A stretch of DNA of 64,000 nucleotides, taken from Chitinophagales bacterium. GTDB lineage: Bacteria; Bacteroidota; Bacteroidia; Chitinophagales; UBA8649. Under the pieces are notes generated by a model. It did not search any database, had not been told where the DNA came from, and worked only from the letters and a program-made list of their open reading frames with translations. Each line of letters opens with the position of its first letter. Position 1 is the stretch's first letter. Below, one piece after another: positions 53,690 to 61,939 of this stretch. Made by a program: the position numbers and the translations under genes. The DNA lies in assembly GCA_020635995.1 (NCBI GenBank), contig JACJYS010000001.1, positions 124,001 through 188,000 on the forward strand, given 5' to 3'.

Positions 53690-55631
53690 TAGCCAGTTTA
53701 TTGGTGTAGGTAGTCGCATTTTTGTCCTTAGCTTTTATTAAATAAACGCCATTATTTAATTCCCCAATATTTATAGTGTTATCAATATTGCTGTATGAAC
53801 TTATTAGTTTGCCTTGCAATGAAAATATTTCTACAGTTTCTATATCCTTGTGGTTGCTAAAATAAATATTATTGTTTTTAGTAGGGTTGGGATAAAAATC
53901 AAAAACTTTAGCTTCTTCTGGAGTTCTTATGCCTACAGTTTTATCATAAACCACCACAAAAGTATCTAAGCCACAGGCATCTATTTCGTTTTCGTAAAAG
54001 TCTATTATTTTCACGTTTGTTATTCTCAACAACATAGAATCGGAAAGATTAGTTATAGGAATTACTTCATCTTCCATTGTCCAAATTCCATCTATTAAAA
54101 TTCCTCCTCCGCTTCGGTTTATTTTGTCTATACCTACTACGCCCACATCCATTTTATTGGCTGCAAAATCATTTTTATATTTCAACAAATAATTGTTGTT
54201 TTCTATGCCAAACCAATCGTCTGTTGCTTGGGCGTGCATTGAGCTACTTTGTACAAAATTTGTATCAAATTCTAAGGTGAATTTTATGCCATAAACTTGC
54301 TGAGCTAAATTGTTACTTAAATCTAGTCCTATTTTTATTGTAGCACTATCATTTTCTTTATAAAGCTGAGGAAACACCACATAAAGTGGAAAATCGCAAG
54401 TGCTTTGCGTGCTTTTTTCGCTATTGTGCGTATAATGGTAGTTTGCTAAAACACCGTCTTCTATATCTATATCGTTTATGCTTCCATCGCCATTACAGTC
54501 GGCATGCTTTATATCTACTCCATTAGCTAAAGTATCATTAGTACTAAAAGCAAATTGTCCTATCCAATCGGTAGAAATTACAGAACGGAAATCAACAATA
54601 TCGTTATAATGAATACCTATAGCAAAAATATCTTCCATTCCCACCGTTTTGTCGTGGTTGGCATCTCCGGGGTAAACCAAATCGTCAGCTGGTTTTTGTA
54701 ACATTAAATGGCTGTATCTATATGGCGTATTAAAGTTGTAAATAGGCTGGGCATTACTTAAACTAAAAGAACTTATATAATATGAGGTTTGGCTACTTAT
54801 TGTTTCGCTTCTGGCTAAAATTAAGCTATTGTTTGCCGTGTCAATAGTTAAAGCATTTTTGTCGTAAGAAAAAGTTTCATTAATACAGTTAGAACACGAA
54901 GGCAATAGACCTATTTCTATTATTGTGCCTGTAGAGTCTAAACTTATTAATTTGTATTCTTCATTTGTATTTTTAGCCACACCGTATAAACCATACCCCG
55001 AAAATCCTACCAAATACATACTTGTATAAGAGTATTGAAATTGATTAACTAAAAGCAAAGAGCTTGCATTAAAAATGTAAACATCTACATTTGTGCCATT
55101 AGCACTACATAAGTACAAGTTGTTTTCAAAATAATTTAAGTTATCATCTATACTTAAATTATTTATTGAAAAAGTGGTTGAATTTACAATTGCATGGCTC
55201 AGTTTTTCAATAGAATTAATAGTACTAAATTCATGATTGTAGGTGTAAAACAAGGTATCGTTAAGTAAATTTGTGGCAAATAGTTCATTATAACCTTGCC
55301 CTTGTAATGTTGTAGTGTTTTGCAGTCCGGTGTATGTTTGCGTATATTCTATAGGCGATAAATATTGATACATAAATGAAGCGGTAGAAGATACGGTATC
55401 TATAAAACTAATATCATTGCTTGAAGTACTGTATAAAAATTCATTACCCAATTCAAAATTAAAAGGCAGGGTTTCTATTTCCACACTTCCACCATTATTT
55501 TGGTTAAGTGCTTCAAAAACTTTTATACCACTACCTCTATCGCTTACTCCAAATAAATCGTGAATAAAATTTCCATTTTGAGCATGTATTAAGCCCACTA
55601 AACAACATAAAATTACTATTAGCTTTCTCAT
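53679..55631 (-). CDS. Secreted protein with type A T9SS sorting domain and dockerin-like repeats
   Basis: 650 aa from MRKLIVILCCLVGLIHAQ; an in-frame Met at 55685 would extend a less typical leader. Residues 20-330 look like a beta-propeller or WD-like read-out (DLFGVSDRGSGIKVFEALNQ; LYLCSANGTNVDVYIFNASS). Then two Ca-binding dockerin-like loops (GDANHDKTVGMEDIFAIG and DCNGDGSINDIDIEDGV) and an Ig-like domain (YVVFPQLYKENDSATIKIG). The C-terminus (FDFYPNPTKNNNIYF; IFSLQGKLISSY; GVYLIKAKD) is the classical type A T9SS sorting domain. It should exit through SprA and be anchored or released at the surface. Confidence 0.87.
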   Translation of the reverse strand: MRKLIVILCCLVGLIHAQNGNFIHDLFGVSDRGSGIKVFEALNQNNGGSVEIETLPFNFELGNEFLYSTSSNDISFIDTVSSTASFMYQYLSPIEYTQTYTGLQNTTTLQGQGYNELFATNLLNDTLFYTYNHEFSTINSIEKLSHAIVNSTTFSINNLSIDDNLNYFENNLYLCSANGTNVDVYIFNASSLLLVNQFQYSYTSMYLVGFSGYGLYGVAKNTNEEYKLISLDSTGTIIEIGLLPSCSNCINETFSYDKNALTIDTANNSLILARSETISSQTSYYISSFSLSNAQPIYNFNTPYRYSHLMLQKPADDLVYPGDANHDKTVGMEDIFAIGIHYNDIVDFRSVISTDWIGQFAFSTNDTLANGVDIKHADCNGDGSINDIDIEDGVLANYHYTHNSEKSTQSTCDFPLYVVFPQLYKENDSATIKIGLDLSNNLAQQVYGIKFTLEFDTNFVQSSSMHAQATDDWFGIENNNYLLKYKNDFAANKMDVGVVGIDKINRSGGGILIDGIWTMEDEVIPITNLSDSMLLRITNVKIIDFYENEIDACGLDTFVVVYDKTVGIRTPEEAKVFDFYPNPTKNNNIYFSNHKDIETVEIFSLQGKLISSYSNIDNTINIGELNNGVYLIKAKDKNATTYTNKLAINR

Positions 55632-55777
55632 AAGTGTATTTTGCAATGTAAACATATTTAAAATAAATGAAACAAAATACGTCAAAATATGATATTTGTG
55701 AGTAAATTTAAGGTGTAATTAAAATTTAAAAATATTGATTATCAATTAGTTATAATTTTTAACAACCCTATTTGTAT

Positions 55778-57226
55778 ATGTACAACAGTAAATTAATACG
55801 TATTTTTTCAAGTTTTAATGAAGAAGAACTTACCGGATTTGAAACTTTTTTGCTCTCGCAAATAAAGGAAGACAATAATACTTATAAACTTTATACGGTT
55901 TTAAAAAAAGCATATCCCAACTACGAAGATGCCAGTTTAGAAAAAAATAGGGTGTACAATTCTATCTTTAAAAACAAGAATTATAAAGACATAAAAGTAA
56001 GGGAATTGATGTCGGCATTAACTAAACTTGCCGAGCAATATTTGAGCATAATTGAAAGTACTAAAAATGAATTTTATACTGCCTTAGCATTGCTTAATCA
56101 ATACCGAAAAAGGCAATTAACAGCCCTGTACAAACAGCAGGTAAAGCAAGTAAGTAAACTAATAGAGCAAGACAAGTTTTTAAACGCTGAATTTTTTAAA
56201 AGAAAACTTTTATTTGCCGATATAGAAAATGATTTTTTTGAGCAGCAACAAGTGCGTACTCATGATGAAGCATTAGGTGTAAAAAATGAAAATTTAGATA
56301 AATATTATTTCAGCACTAAGCTTCAAACTTTGTGCGAATTATTAAACAGAGAAAATATTTTAAACGATAAGTTTAATAAAATATTGGAAAATGAAATAGT
56401 AGCAATGGTTGAAAAACACAAGAAAAGTTTTTTAGACGTTCCTTCTGTTCAGTGTTATTATGAAATTTATCTTTTGCTAAAATCTAAAAATGACGAACAG
56501 CAATATCAAAAGGCATTTAACACTATAAATAAATATCAAAAATCTTTTGAAGATGCAGAGCTAAAATCAATGTATGCTTATTTAATAAACTATTGTATTC
56601 AGCATATTAATAAAGGCATAAATGAGTTTACGCCAAAACTTTTTGAGTTGCAAAAAACATTATTGCAAAACAAAATTTTGTTAGAAAACGGATGGCTTTC
56701 TCACATTAGTTATAGAAATATAGTATCTATAGCTATTAAGCTAAATGAATATGCGTGGGCTGAAAAATTTATAGAAGATTACAAAGAAAAAATACAAGAA
56801 AAACACAGAGAAAATGCTTATAATTTAAGTGCTTCCAATTTGCTATATGCTAAGCATAATTATGCAGAAACGGTTGGTTTGCTTAATCAAGTAGAATTTA
56901 CCGATGTGTATTATGCTTGTACCGCTAAATTTACCTTATTAAAAGCCTATTATGCCCTACAAGAATGGGAAACCTTAGACTATTTTGTATCGGCATTTCA
57001 GTTGTATTTAAAAAGAAATAAAGAAATTTCTACCACTTTTAAAAAAAGTAGTGAGAACTTTATAAAATATTTTAAGAAACTACTGCTTATTATTAAACAA
57101 ATAGACTACAAGGAAAACAGCTATTTAAACAAAAAAATAAAAGATTTAAAAATAGCTATAGAAGAAGAAAAGATATTGGCTAATAAAGCTTGGTTGCTAA
57201 CAGAAATAAACAAAATAAACCTATAA
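55778..57226 (+). CDS. Helical cytoplasmic protein of unknown function
   Basis: 482 aa from ATG at 55778 (a TTG two codons upstream lies in a promoter-like CCTATTTG box). No signal or membrane segment. The chain is almost all alpha-helical with Lys/Glu/Tyr-rich amphipathic repeats (MSALTKLAEQYLSIIESTKN; LNQYRKRQLTALYKQQVKQV), perhaps an alpha-solenoid. Related hypothetical proteins occur widely in the phylum, but no function is known. Its TAA is directly followed by the kmo ATG with no spacer, so the two genes form one operon. Confidence 0.75.
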   Translation: MYNSKLIRIFSSFNEEELTGFETFLLSQIKEDNNTYKLYTVLKKAYPNYEDASLEKNRVYNSIFKNKNYKDIKVRELMSALTKLAEQYLSIIESTKNEFYTALALLNQYRKRQLTALYKQQVKQVSKLIEQDKFLNAEFFKRKLLFADIENDFFEQQQVRTHDEALGVKNENLDKYYFSTKLQTLCELLNRENILNDKFNKILENEIVAMVEKHKKSFLDVPSVQCYYEIYLLLKSKNDEQQYQKAFNTINKYQKSFEDAELKSMYAYLINYCIQHINKGINEFTPKLFELQKTLLQNKILLENGWLSHISYRNIVSIAIKLNEYAWAEKFIEDYKEKIQEKHRENAYNLSASNLLYAKHNYAETVGLLNQVEFTDVYYACTAKFTLLKAYYALQEWETLDYFVSAFQLYLKRNKEISTTFKKSSENFIKYFKKLLLIIKQIDYKENSYLNKKIKDLKIAIEEEKILANKAWLLTEINKINL

Positions 57227-58573
57227 ATGGAAGCTAAGAAAAACATAAGTATAGTTGGTGCCGGGCTGGTAGGCTCTATGTGGGCATGCTTTATGGCAAA
57301 AAAAGGACATAATGTTAATGTTTTTGAACGCAGGGGAGATATGCGAGTTAAAGAAGTAGATGCCGGAAAATCTATAAACTTGGCATTAAGCACCAGAGGG
57401 TGGCAGGCTCTTAAAGAATTGGGCATGGAAGCAGAACTTAAAAAAATAGCCATACCTATGAAAGGGCGAATGATACATCAAGAAGATGGCACGCAAGATT
57501 TTCAGCCTTATGGAAAAGAAGGGCAAGCTATTTATTCTATTTCGCGTGGCGAACTAAACAAAGCTCTTATGAATAGAGCAGATGAAGACAGCAATAGTGT
57601 TTTTCATTTTGATTATAAATGTGAACATGTAGATTTTGAACATAAAACACTTAAATTTTCAACTCATGATGGAGAAATAAGAACCATAAGTTCAGATTAT
57701 ATTTTTGGAGCAGATGGTGCTTTTTCGGCAGTGAGATACGATATGCAACGAACGCATAATTTTAATTATAGTCAGCAGTTTTTAGAGCACGGATATAAAG
57801 AATTATGCATTCCTCCAAATGCCGATGGCACGCATAAACTGGAAAAAAATGCTTTGCATATTTGGCCCCGAAAAAGTTTTATGCTCATAGCTTTACCTAA
57901 TTTAGACGGTAGTTTTACCGTTACTTTATTTTTGCAATTTAAAGGAAAAGAGAGTTTTGAAACTTTAGATGAAGACCATGAAATAATTCCGTTTTTTGAA
58001 AAATATTTTCCTACAGCACTACAACACATCCCCGATTTAATAAAAGATTATAAAGAAAATCCAACGGGTTCTTTGGTTACCGTAAAATGTTCGCCATGGC
58101 ATTATAAGTATGCCTGCTTGCTGGGCGATGCTGCTCATGCTGTAGTGCCTTTTTATGGGCAAGGCATGAATGCCGGTTTTCAAGATTGTTATGTTTTAAA
58201 TAGCTTATTAGATAAATATAGTGATAAAAAATGGGAAGATGTATTTGAAATTTTTTCTGAAGAGCATGCTAAAAACGGGCAAGCCATAGCTGATTTAGCA
58301 GTAAGAAATTTTATAGAAATGCGTGATGACACCGCAGACGACCATTTTTTGCAAAGAAAAAAATTAGAACTGAATTTAATGAATACTTATCCCGATTTGT
58401 ATAAATCGCAGTACCAAATGGTAACATTTACTACAGAGCCATATTATGATGCACTAACAAAAGGAGATGAGCAAACCGCTTTTGCAGAGCAGTTGCTAAA
58501 TGAGTTTCCCAATAAAGAAGATTGGAACAATAATGCTTTTGATAAAAAAGTAAAATCGTTTTTTGGTGTTTAA
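57227..58573 (+). CDS. kmo: Kynurenine 3-monooxygenase
   Basis: 448 aa. It hydroxylates L-kynurenine to 3-hydroxykynurenine with FAD, NADPH and O2, in tryptophan catabolism toward quinolinate/NAD or anthranilate-type products. Motifs: GAGLVGSMWACFMAKKGH (FAD site), KSINLALSTRGWQALKELGM (KMO signature), IFGADGAFSAVRYDM, and CLLGDAAHAVVPFYGQGMNA (GD-FAD motif). The C-terminal helix typical of the membrane-associated eukaryotic enzyme is absent or short, as in bacterial forms. No other kynurenine genes (kynU, haao) are in the window. It follows the helical protein gene without spacing. Confidence 0.95.
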   Translation: MEAKKNISIVGAGLVGSMWACFMAKKGHNVNVFERRGDMRVKEVDAGKSINLALSTRGWQALKELGMEAELKKIAIPMKGRMIHQEDGTQDFQPYGKEGQAIYSISRGELNKALMNRADEDSNSVFHFDYKCEHVDFEHKTLKFSTHDGEIRTISSDYIFGADGAFSAVRYDMQRTHNFNYSQQFLEHGYKELCIPPNADGTHKLEKNALHIWPRKSFMLIALPNLDGSFTVTLFLQFKGKESFETLDEDHEIIPFFEKYFPTALQHIPDLIKDYKENPTGSLVTVKCSPWHYKYACLLGDAAHAVVPFYGQGMNAGFQDCYVLNSLLDKYSDKKWEDVFEIFSEEHAKNGQAIADLAVRNFIEMRDDTADDHFLQRKKLELNLMNTYPDLYKSQYQMVTFTTEPYYDALTKGDEQTAFAEQLLNEFPNKEDWNNNAFDKKVKSFFGV

Positions 58574-58950
58574 AATTAGCGATAAGCACAGGGCTCTATT
58601 GGTACGAGCTACAAGCTTGTATGAATATTGGGGAATTAATTAATTACTTTACCTTTGTTTTTATTAAATGTATCAATAAATAAAACAATAGAACTCAAAG
58701 ATATAGAATCAATCTTTAAAGTCGAAAAATTAATAGTTTTATGAATTTCATCATTGAGTACGCTGTTTAACAACTTTTTCATTTGTATTACAGAAAGTGA
58801 AGAGTACCAAATATGGTAAGACAAATACCAAAAATTTTGTAAATCTCATTGTGTATTATTTTTTTTTCCTTGTGGTCGGTCTTATTTGACCGCACCACTT
58901 TGTCCCTATACTCAGCATCCCTGCCCATTTCCACTTTTTTTGTTAAGCCC
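58574..58950. repeat. Intergenic stretch with REP-like hairpins (family A copies 3 and 4)
   Basis: 58872-58898: GTGGT and CGGTC pair with GACCG and ACCAC across TTATTT. 58911-58938: a decayed copy, CAGCATCCCTGCCCATTTCC then ACTTTTTTT, whose stem no longer pairs. The rest of the 58574-59036 gap has no supported gene; a 62-codon minus-strand frame (58636-58824) is rejected. Confidence 0.55.
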
Positions 58951-59020
58951 ACAAACCAAATGTAAGCATTTTTTTTGATATTTTTGTAAACAAATTGTTA
59001 GAAGGTAGTTTCTGACAGCA
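58951..59020. repeat. Direct repeat, left copy (about 70 bp)
   Basis: ACAAACCAAATGTAAGCATT, a T run, then GTAAACAAATTGTTAGAAGG and a block ending TCTGACAGCA. The right copy, 59965-60033, differs at a few bases only. The pair flanks the 59037-59930 gene. Confidence 0.85.
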
Positions 59021-59036
59021 CAATAAACGGAGTTAA

Positions 59037-59930
59037 ATGATGCCAACACTTATTAAAATAATATTACACATATTGTTTATGGTAAATATATTTTTTTGTC
59101 ATTCACAAATTCATTATTACTGGAATGAATTTCCTACAACTAATTCAATAATAGTAAATGCTTTCAAGAATGAATATAGTATAAAGTCTAAAAAAATAGC
59201 AAAGACTATAGATATTTATATTGTAAATCATCATGATTGTTCTGCTACATATTTAAACGGATATTTAAATGAGAAAAGACTTTATAATGATGAAGGAAAA
59301 ATAATACAATTGAAAAGGAACAAATTACAGCAAGAATTTTACTTTTATTACAAAGAAGATAAATTTGTTCGAATGTTAGAAGTACAGAATGGTGACACTT
59401 TGTTGTATATTCTTAAGTCAAATAGTAGTGATTTTTTACCAGAATATACTGTTTATAAAAATGATACAATTTTATTTGAAACAATTCTTAAACACAAAGG
59501 AGACACAATTAAATATGTAAAAAGTAGTGGAAATTCACCTGATGAAATTATTACTTTCGTTAATAAATATTCAATTAGTAATGTATTCATAGAGGAAAAT
59601 TTATATAATAAGTATAATTTTAAAATAACTGATAATTCAAACTATATTACTATTTCGAAGAATAGGTTTGATCAGCAAGTTGAATATAGAGTAAATAAAA
59701 AGATTATTAGAGTTATAAAATCTGATTTTGACAATGATGGGAAATATAATTTCAACTCTATTGTTGACTATATTTTTAAGAAAAAAAGACTAACAACAAT
59801 AGTTGAAGATGGGATTCCAATAATAGATTTTGAATATAATAAAGATAATACTTTAAGTACAGTTTCTTATTTCGGTGATGACTATTGTGTAGAAAAGTAT
59901 ATTTATGTATATAACCCCACCTCTCCGTAG
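59037..59930 (+). CDS. Orphan secreted protein of unknown function
   Basis: 297 aa. A signal peptide (LIKIILHILFMVNIFFCHSQ) precedes a beta-rich mature chain with repeated YD-like strands (YNDEGKIIQLKRNKLQQEFY; KYNFNSIVDYIFKKKRLTTI; IDFEYNKDNTLSTVSYFGDD). This resembles the RHS/YD-type read-outs of Bacteroidetes hypotheticals but no domain is certain. The gene is poor in G and C and lies between 70-bp direct repeats, with a hairpin just after its stop. It may be a recent arrival or a duplicated unit. Confidence 0.72.
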   Translation: MMPTLIKIILHILFMVNIFFCHSQIHYYWNEFPTTNSIIVNAFKNEYSIKSKKIAKTIDIYIVNHHDCSATYLNGYLNEKRLYNDEGKIIQLKRNKLQQEFYFYYKEDKFVRMLEVQNGDTLLYILKSNSSDFLPEYTVYKNDTILFETILKHKGDTIKYVKSSGNSPDEIITFVNKYSISNVFIEENLYNKYNFKITDNSNYITISKNRFDQQVEYRVNKKIIRVIKSDFDNDGKYNFNSIVDYIFKKKRLTTIVEDGIPIIDFEYNKDNTLSTVSYFGDDYCVEKYIYVYNPTSP

Positions 59931-59936
59931 TTCGCC

Positions 59937-59960
59937 CTTCAAGGTGTTAGTACCTTGAAG
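59937..59960. repeat. Hairpin, family D copy 2
   Basis: CTTCAAGGT pairs with ACCTTGAAG around GTTAGT, 7 bp after the stop of the secreted protein gene. A relative is at 41826-41849. It is not followed by T's, so it is not clearly a terminator. Confidence 0.6.
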
Positions 59961-59964
59961 ATTA

Positions 59965-60033
59965 ACAAACCAAATGTAAGTATTTTTTTGATGTTTTTGT
60001 AAACAAATTGTTAGAAGGTAGCTTCTGACAGCA
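59965..60033. repeat. Direct repeat, right copy (69 bp)
   Basis: ACAAACCAAATGTAAGTATT, a T run, GTAAACAAATTGTTAGAAGG and a block ending TCTGACAGCA, matching 58951-59020. The shared TTTTTGTAAACAAATTGTTA contains a near-palindrome (TTGTAAACAA). Confidence 0.85.
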
Positions 60034-60106
60034 TATTCTATTATTATGTACTCCTAAACATTTATTATACGACACTTGACTTATTCTATAGCTTAAATAA
60101 AGCATA

Positions 60107-60114
60107 TAATTTTG
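60107..60114 (+). promoter_or_regulatory. -7 box of the small lipoprotein gene
   Basis: TAATTTTG fits TAnnTTTG and ends 30 bp before the ATG at 60145. A TTG at 60076-60078 is too far (28 bp) to be a confident -33. Confidence 0.4.
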
Positions 60115-60144
60115 TGTTTATCAATCAATTTAAAACATTAAAAT

Positions 60145-60573
60145 ATGAAAAATTTAAGTCTAATATTATTAGTAGCCATTGCCCTACTATCTTCATGCAA
60201 GAAAAACGATGAAAATGCATGTAATGGCGATGAATGTAATTACTCTCTTAGCTCAAACGAAACAGCAGGAACTGCACCAAGTAATATACATGGCACGCAT
60301 AGTTTAAGTGTATCTTACGAGGGAGCCGGCTCGCCTTATACTATGGGAACTAATGGAACTTTTACTGTAGAAAGCGATAAACTTACCGTAGAAATTGATG
60401 GTAAGGAATGTATTACTTTAATAAATCCCTACCAAAGTAGTCCATCGGAAGTTACATTTGTAGATAATTGTAGAGATAATTTAAAATATTCTGTTTCAGA
60501 ATCTTCTTCTGGTGCTCTCAACGAAGTAAATGTTTCCTCTTTGTCGGGAACGTTCTATTGTCAGTTTAATTAA
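60145..60573 (+). CDS. Small lipoprotein of unknown function
   Basis: 142 aa. Lipoprotein signal MKNLSLILLVAIALLSSC, then a Cys-, Asn- and Ser-rich mature chain (NDENACNGDECNYSLSSNET; YTMGTNGTFTVESDKLTVEI; FVDNCRDNLKYSVSESSS) ending in a strand with Cys (SGTFYCQFN). A single beta-sandwich is likely. Similar in kind to the lipoprotein at 9300-9734, but not clearly homologous. A family C hairpin follows its stop and may end transcription. Confidence 0.72.
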   Translation: MKNLSLILLVAIALLSSCKKNDENACNGDECNYSLSSNETAGTAPSNIHGTHSLSVSYEGAGSPYTMGTNGTFTVESDKLTVEIDGKECITLINPYQSSPSEVTFVDNCRDNLKYSVSESSSGALNEVNVSSLSGTFYCQFN

Positions 60574-60591
60574 AAAGTATTATAGTACTGC

Positions 60592-60619
60592 TTGTGCCAC
60601 CACTTGGGTGGTGGCACAA
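60592..60619. repeat. Hairpin, family C copy 2
   Basis: TTGTGCCACCAC pairs exactly with GTGGTGGCACAA around TTGG. The GTGCCACCAC core is shared with 6279-6311. It lies between convergent genes. Confidence 0.6.
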
Positions 60620-60632
60620 TATAAAACGTCTT

Positions 60633-61751
60633 TTACAAATTAACACCTATGCCTACATCAAAATATTGAGCTACAAAATAATGTGTTTTCATGTGGGCAC
60701 TAATAAAGAAACTTTTTTCTTTAGTTTCTCCAAATTTCACAGCGTGATAGTTTAGACCGAGCTTGGCAAAAATAGGTGTTTTATCTTCAAATAATTTCAT
60801 GGCATACACCCCCACATAAGCATCTAAACTTACTCTGCCTAAAAACAATTCATCACCTACAAAAAAGCCAAGCATGTGGGCTTCTCTGTTTTTATATTCA
60901 TAGCCAAATAGGTGCATATATTCAAGCCTGCCCATATCAAAAGCGTAATAAACACCGCCAAAAACTCGGTTTACTATACTTGTTGCTCGGGCATAAGCTC
61001 CCGTAAATTCAATTACAGGATATTTGGGGCCATTTGGCGTTCTATATTCATAAAAAGCCATAGAATAAGCCAGTTTAGCAAAATTCTTTTGCTTAGGCTT
61101 AGGAATTTCATCTGTATTATAACCCCCTAATTGAGGTTTTGGATTATACCTAAATCCTGTAGAAAAAGCCACGTAGTTAATGCCCAAATTTGGTGTTTGA
61201 AAGGAAGCATTGGAAAAGTGTGTAAAATTTAATCCTGTAAATAAACTTAACTCCGGGCGAATCTTAAAATCAAAACCCATACTCAGCTGAGTAATGTTAT
61301 TAATTTTAGAACCAATCACATTATTAGTCGGATTATCAATAACGTGGAAAGGTTTATTTAAATATGCCAAGCCAATTCCCATTCTAAAATACCAATCCAC
61401 CACTTTTCTTCTTAAAATCCAAATTTTGGCATAAGGGAATGCTCCAATAGCATTACCAAAAATTTCATTATCACCAAAGCGAGCCATAAACAAAGCTCCA
61501 CCTATTTCCGGATAGTTTAGTTTTCTTTGCCAAGCCTTGTTTCCTTTGGTTATTTTAGAAAAAGACAATTCAAAACCGTGAGATTTTTGAGTAATATCTG
61601 GACCAAATTTAGAATTATGCTTAACAATAGTACCCCAATAGTAAGAGCCCGAAACATTGAATTTAGATTGTTTATATTCATACGGTTTATACTTTTGAGC
61701 CGACAATTGTGCCGCAATAAGTATAATGAAAATAAAGGAGAGCCATTTCAT
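60633..61751 (-). CDS. PagL-like outer-membrane lipid A 3-O-deacylase (acyloxyacyl hydrolase family)
   Basis: 372 aa with signal peptide MKWLSFIFIILIAAQLSAQ. The family motif is present: FTHFSNAS with His 178 and Ser 180 as the catalytic pair, followed by PNLGINYVAFSTGFRYNP. Before it are barrel strands (GFELSFSKIT; WYFRMGIGLAYLNKPFHVID). The C-terminal half adds further strands (EFTGAYARATSIVNRVFGGV), longer than enterobacterial PagL, typical for Bacteroidetes members. It would remove an acyl chain from lipid A and so alter the outer leaflet. Transcribed alone, convergent with the lipoprotein gene. Confidence 0.82.
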   Translation of the reverse strand: MKWLSFIFIILIAAQLSAQKYKPYEYKQSKFNVSGSYYWGTIVKHNSKFGPDITQKSHGFELSFSKITKGNKAWQRKLNYPEIGGALFMARFGDNEIFGNAIGAFPYAKIWILRRKVVDWYFRMGIGLAYLNKPFHVIDNPTNNVIGSKINNITQLSMGFDFKIRPELSLFTGLNFTHFSNASFQTPNLGINYVAFSTGFRYNPKPQLGGYNTDEIPKPKQKNFAKLAYSMAFYEYRTPNGPKYPVIEFTGAYARATSIVNRVFGGVYYAFDMGRLEYMHLFGYEYKNREAHMLGFFVGDELFLGRVSLDAYVGVYAMKLFEDKTPIFAKLGLNYHAVKFGETKEKSFFISAHMKTHYFVAQYFDVGIGVNL

Positions 61752-61939
61752 AGGGGTAAAAGTACAAAGTTTTTTTTTCTGCTCACTTTTTTCAAATGTG
61801 TCTCTTCAGAAATTTTGGTCATCAGAAAGATGTATTATACTGATTAAAGAATGTCTGCTCCGCTTTATCATGATATTAATTTAAAATTAAGCTATAGCTA
61901 AATATTTACAGATTCCTTTTTTTTGTTTTACTTTGTAGT

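Noticed and set aside
58636..58824. Minus-strand 62-codon ORF near the kmo end
   Set aside because: AT-rich, no recognisable domain or signal, in a gap filled with repeats; may be chance or a gene remnant.
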